From the NCBI RefSeq assembly GCF_000210295.1, contig NC_026744.1, positions 3,348,001 through 3,412,000 of the forward strand: 64,000 bases of DNA, given 5' to 3'. Below the pieces are notes generated by a model that was not told the origin of the DNA, made no database searches, and saw only the letters and a program-made list of their open reading frames with translations. The DNA is from Trypanosoma brucei gambiense DAL972. Lineage: Eukaryota > Euglenozoa > Kinetoplastea > Trypanosomatida > Trypanosomatidae. Shown one piece after another: positions 62,147-64,000 of the stretch (position 1 is its first letter; every line of letters starts with the position of its first letter). The translations under genes were made by a program, and so were the position numbers.

Positions 62147-62854
62147 CTAGTTCTTACGGCGCGTAACATGGTCGTATATTGTCACCTGCACGTATTCGGG
62201 GCTGTGAATGACCAGTCGGTTGCTGTTGTCTCCGGGCGTGGGGGCGCGTGGGTCAACGTTGATGGTCTTCCTATCGCGCTTGTGCTTCATTAAGAGCCCA
62301 ATCTCGTTATCGGCGAGAACCTGAAACGTCACACTATTATTGAAAAACAGCGTGTGGGTCTTCCAGTTGTAATAGCTCAAATCTGTACGGCGGGGGGTGA
62401 GGCGCTTGCGGCGGTGGAAGTAGTCGGAGAAGTCCTCCGTTTTGAGCCGGTGGCCATAATCGATGTAGGCGGACACCTCCTGCCCCCGCACAACGTCACG
62501 AAGGAATATAATAGTTGATAACTTCCCTGCCCGCACCAACTCCTCCCGTCGGGCCAGTGCACTCAATAGCGGCGAGTCGTCAAACTGCAGACCAGCGCTG
62601 CAAACCACATCCACTTCCTCTTCCCACTTCGACGGACCCTCGAGAACAATGAGGCGAGCTGCCTCAAACTCCTCGCGGCTGAGGAAGTTCTTCCCCTTGT
62701 AGCCCAACTCCACGATCTGCCGTGCCGCTTCCTGGTCGCCAAGATAAAAAAGGTCCTCCTGCGTCACCTGTTGGTCCAAGTACTCCTCGTACGTCGCGAA
62801 GTCTAGTACATTGCGATCAAAGAAGTCGTTTTCAGCTGGAGCTGCGTTGCTCAT
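62147..62854 (-). CDS. CFAP299: Cilia- and flagella-associated protein 299 (CFAP299)
   Basis: A 235-aa protein of the CFAP299 family (human C4orf22). The family signature is at the N-terminus: FATYEEYLDQQVTQEDLFYL, then GDQEAARQIVELGYKGKNFLSREEFEAAR. After it come conserved blocks with SPLLSALARREELVRAGKLS, YIDYGHRL, RRKRLTPRRTDLSYYNWKT and the C-terminal NRLVIHSPEYVQVTIYDHVT. In animals it is linked to cilia and spermatogenesis; the biochemical role is not known. In a trypanosome the flagellum is the expected site. The frame starts nine codons earlier with TTG; the first ATG (62854) is used, after AATAG at 62862 on the transcribed strand. Confidence 0.9.
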   Translation of the reverse strand: MSNAAPAENDFFDRNVLDFATYEEYLDQQVTQEDLFYLGDQEAARQIVELGYKGKNFLSREEFEAARLIVLEGPSKWEEEVDVVCSAGLQFDDSPLLSALARREELVRAGKLSTIIFLRDVVRGQEVSAYIDYGHRLKTEDFSDYFHRRKRLTPRRTDLSYYNWKTHTLFFNNSVTFQVLADNEIGLLMKHKRDRKTINVDPRAPTPGDNSNRLVIHSPEYVQVTIYDHVTRRKN

Positions 62855-64000
62855 TGCTAAACTATTTAAGCAAGACTTCAAAGAGTAATTTGGGGGGAAA
62901 AGTGAATCGTTTTTCTTTTTTTTTTAGCATTCTAAGGACGTATGTGCCGTAACCCCCCCCCCTCTTTCTTAACCTCCCAAACTCGTCTACCACTCCCCTC
63001 ATGTGCGTATCTGTGTGCGCGCGCCTGATCAAAAAGTCTGCAAGTATTCGCATTGAGCGAGTAAATACAAGCACTAGCTGATGGAAAATAATAGTGGGAA
63101 GAATAAGTGAAGTGAACCGGGGATACGGCACCACCGGGTGGTAGACAATGCAAAAGGGAAATTAGAATCGAACCAACGATACCACAAAATGGCGTGTACG
63201 CTAAGATATATTTCTTTCCTTGTCATGCCATGCCATGTACAAAATACAAGTCGTATCTATAAACTCTATCCTTCATAGTCTCCTCTCCTAACAACACCCC
63301 TAGGCAGAGATTATGACTTCACCCCTTCACCAACACACACACACTAATCCTGTTCTCTGATTCTCTGACGACCGCCCACACTTAAGGAAACGTACGATAT
63401 ATTATTGGATGTATCGGGGTATGTATTTATCCACCTGTGACTACGCGCGTGCGCCCCCTCCTACGCCTAACGCAGGGCAACTACCACACGTGTGTTATTG
63501 TTATATAGTGCCACATACACACACACATCTCCCATGCAACTTTAAAAAAAAAAAAAACAATGCTCAAGCACTCAAGTTTTGGAGAGCATGTAACAATAGC
63601 GGCCCTAAAAAGAGGGAGACACCAAAAACGCCATCACTTCCCCTTTCAGAAACCGTTTTGTAAACCTCAGGCGCGCTAGGCCTCCTCCAGCGGAGGCGGC
63701 ATTTCATTTACTTCATGGCGCGGAGCCAACATCATAAATTAACGCCGACAACAACAATATCATTACACGCGGCACTGTGGAATAGACACGCACTCAAAAG
63801 GAAGAAAAGAGGTAGCGAAGGGAGGGAAACGTCTCCCTGCAACTGCGGTCCCCTGTTATCCCTCCAGAAACTACCGTATCCCTTTCCCGCTCCACCCTCC
63901 CCCCCCCCCCACACACACACAACAAAACAAAACAAAACAAAACAAAAAGGGAAAGCAGACCCGAAAAGAGAAAGAAGAGGGCTTCGACCAGTCCAACCTG
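62855..64000. other. Right-edge intergenic region, no gene seen
   Basis: No supported gene to the window edge. A pyrimidine tract on the transcribed strand (62880-62910) serves CFAP299. It also holds C9-C11 runs, A13 at 63544-63556 and a CAAAA tandem repeat. Confidence 0.65.
63923..63947. repeat. CAAAA pentamer tandem repeat
   Basis: Five consecutive CAAAA units after a short AC run. Confidence 0.8.

Noticed and set aside
63165..63190. GGTTCGATTC on the minus strand, like a tRNA B box
   Set aside because: The T-stem would need wobble pairs, and no A box or acceptor stem can be drawn around it.

Overview
The window is nuclear DNA from an African trypanosome of the Trypanosoma brucei group. 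The protein-coding genes found here run as intronless open frames in long same-strand blocks. Pyrimidine-rich tracts ending in AG lie a short way upstream of many ATGs, as expected for SL trans-splicing. Several products have the lengths I recall for T. brucei proteins: oligopeptidase B at 715 aa and ribonucleotide reductase small subunit at 337 aa. There is also a VSG-related surface protein. From memory of the T. brucei genome this gene set recalls chromosome 11; I have not checked that against a database. Where a long frame opened on TTG or GTG, I moved the start to the first in-frame ATG.

Layout: genes from the left edge to 17.7 kb are on the + strand. In order they are a DH-PH RhoGEF-like protein (cut by the window edge), a DHHC palmitoyltransferase, an LPA1/2-phosphoglycerate-kinase-like P-loop protein, TYW3, prefoldin subunit 2, two unrecognised proteins, 3 kb of decayed sequence, and a VSG-related gene. 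From 19.3 kb to 62.9 kb every gene is on the - strand. By position these are two short-motif paralogues (492 and 150 aa), an Arg-rich possibly mitochondrial protein, CPSF30, an unrecognised protein with a start-codon problem, a UBR1-type E3 ligase, a tandem array of four RNR2 copies (one broken by a 100-N assembly gap), a large ACBP-domain protein, a 3,963-aa CFAP54-like central-pair protein, oligopeptidase B and CFAP299. The two blocks converge at 17.7-19.3 kb, which should be a transcription termination zone.

The genes do not form a functional operon. They are a typical kinetoplastid polycistronic mix: cilium (CFAP54, CFAP299), mRNA 3'-end processing (CPSF30), tRNA modification (TYW3), proteostasis (prefoldin, UBR ligase), nucleotide metabolism (RNR2), lipid and membrane functions (DHHC, ACBP), and a peptidase. 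Points most worth following up are the divergent fourth RNR2 copy and its altered spacer, the newly noticed paralogue pair at 19.3-23.3 kb, a perfect 16-bp hairpin at 23.9 kb, the gene at 27.3 kb whose coding-like N-terminus has no ATG, and the VSG-related gene with decayed DNA at the convergent strand switch. I see no CRISPR, tRNA, rRNA or intact transposon.
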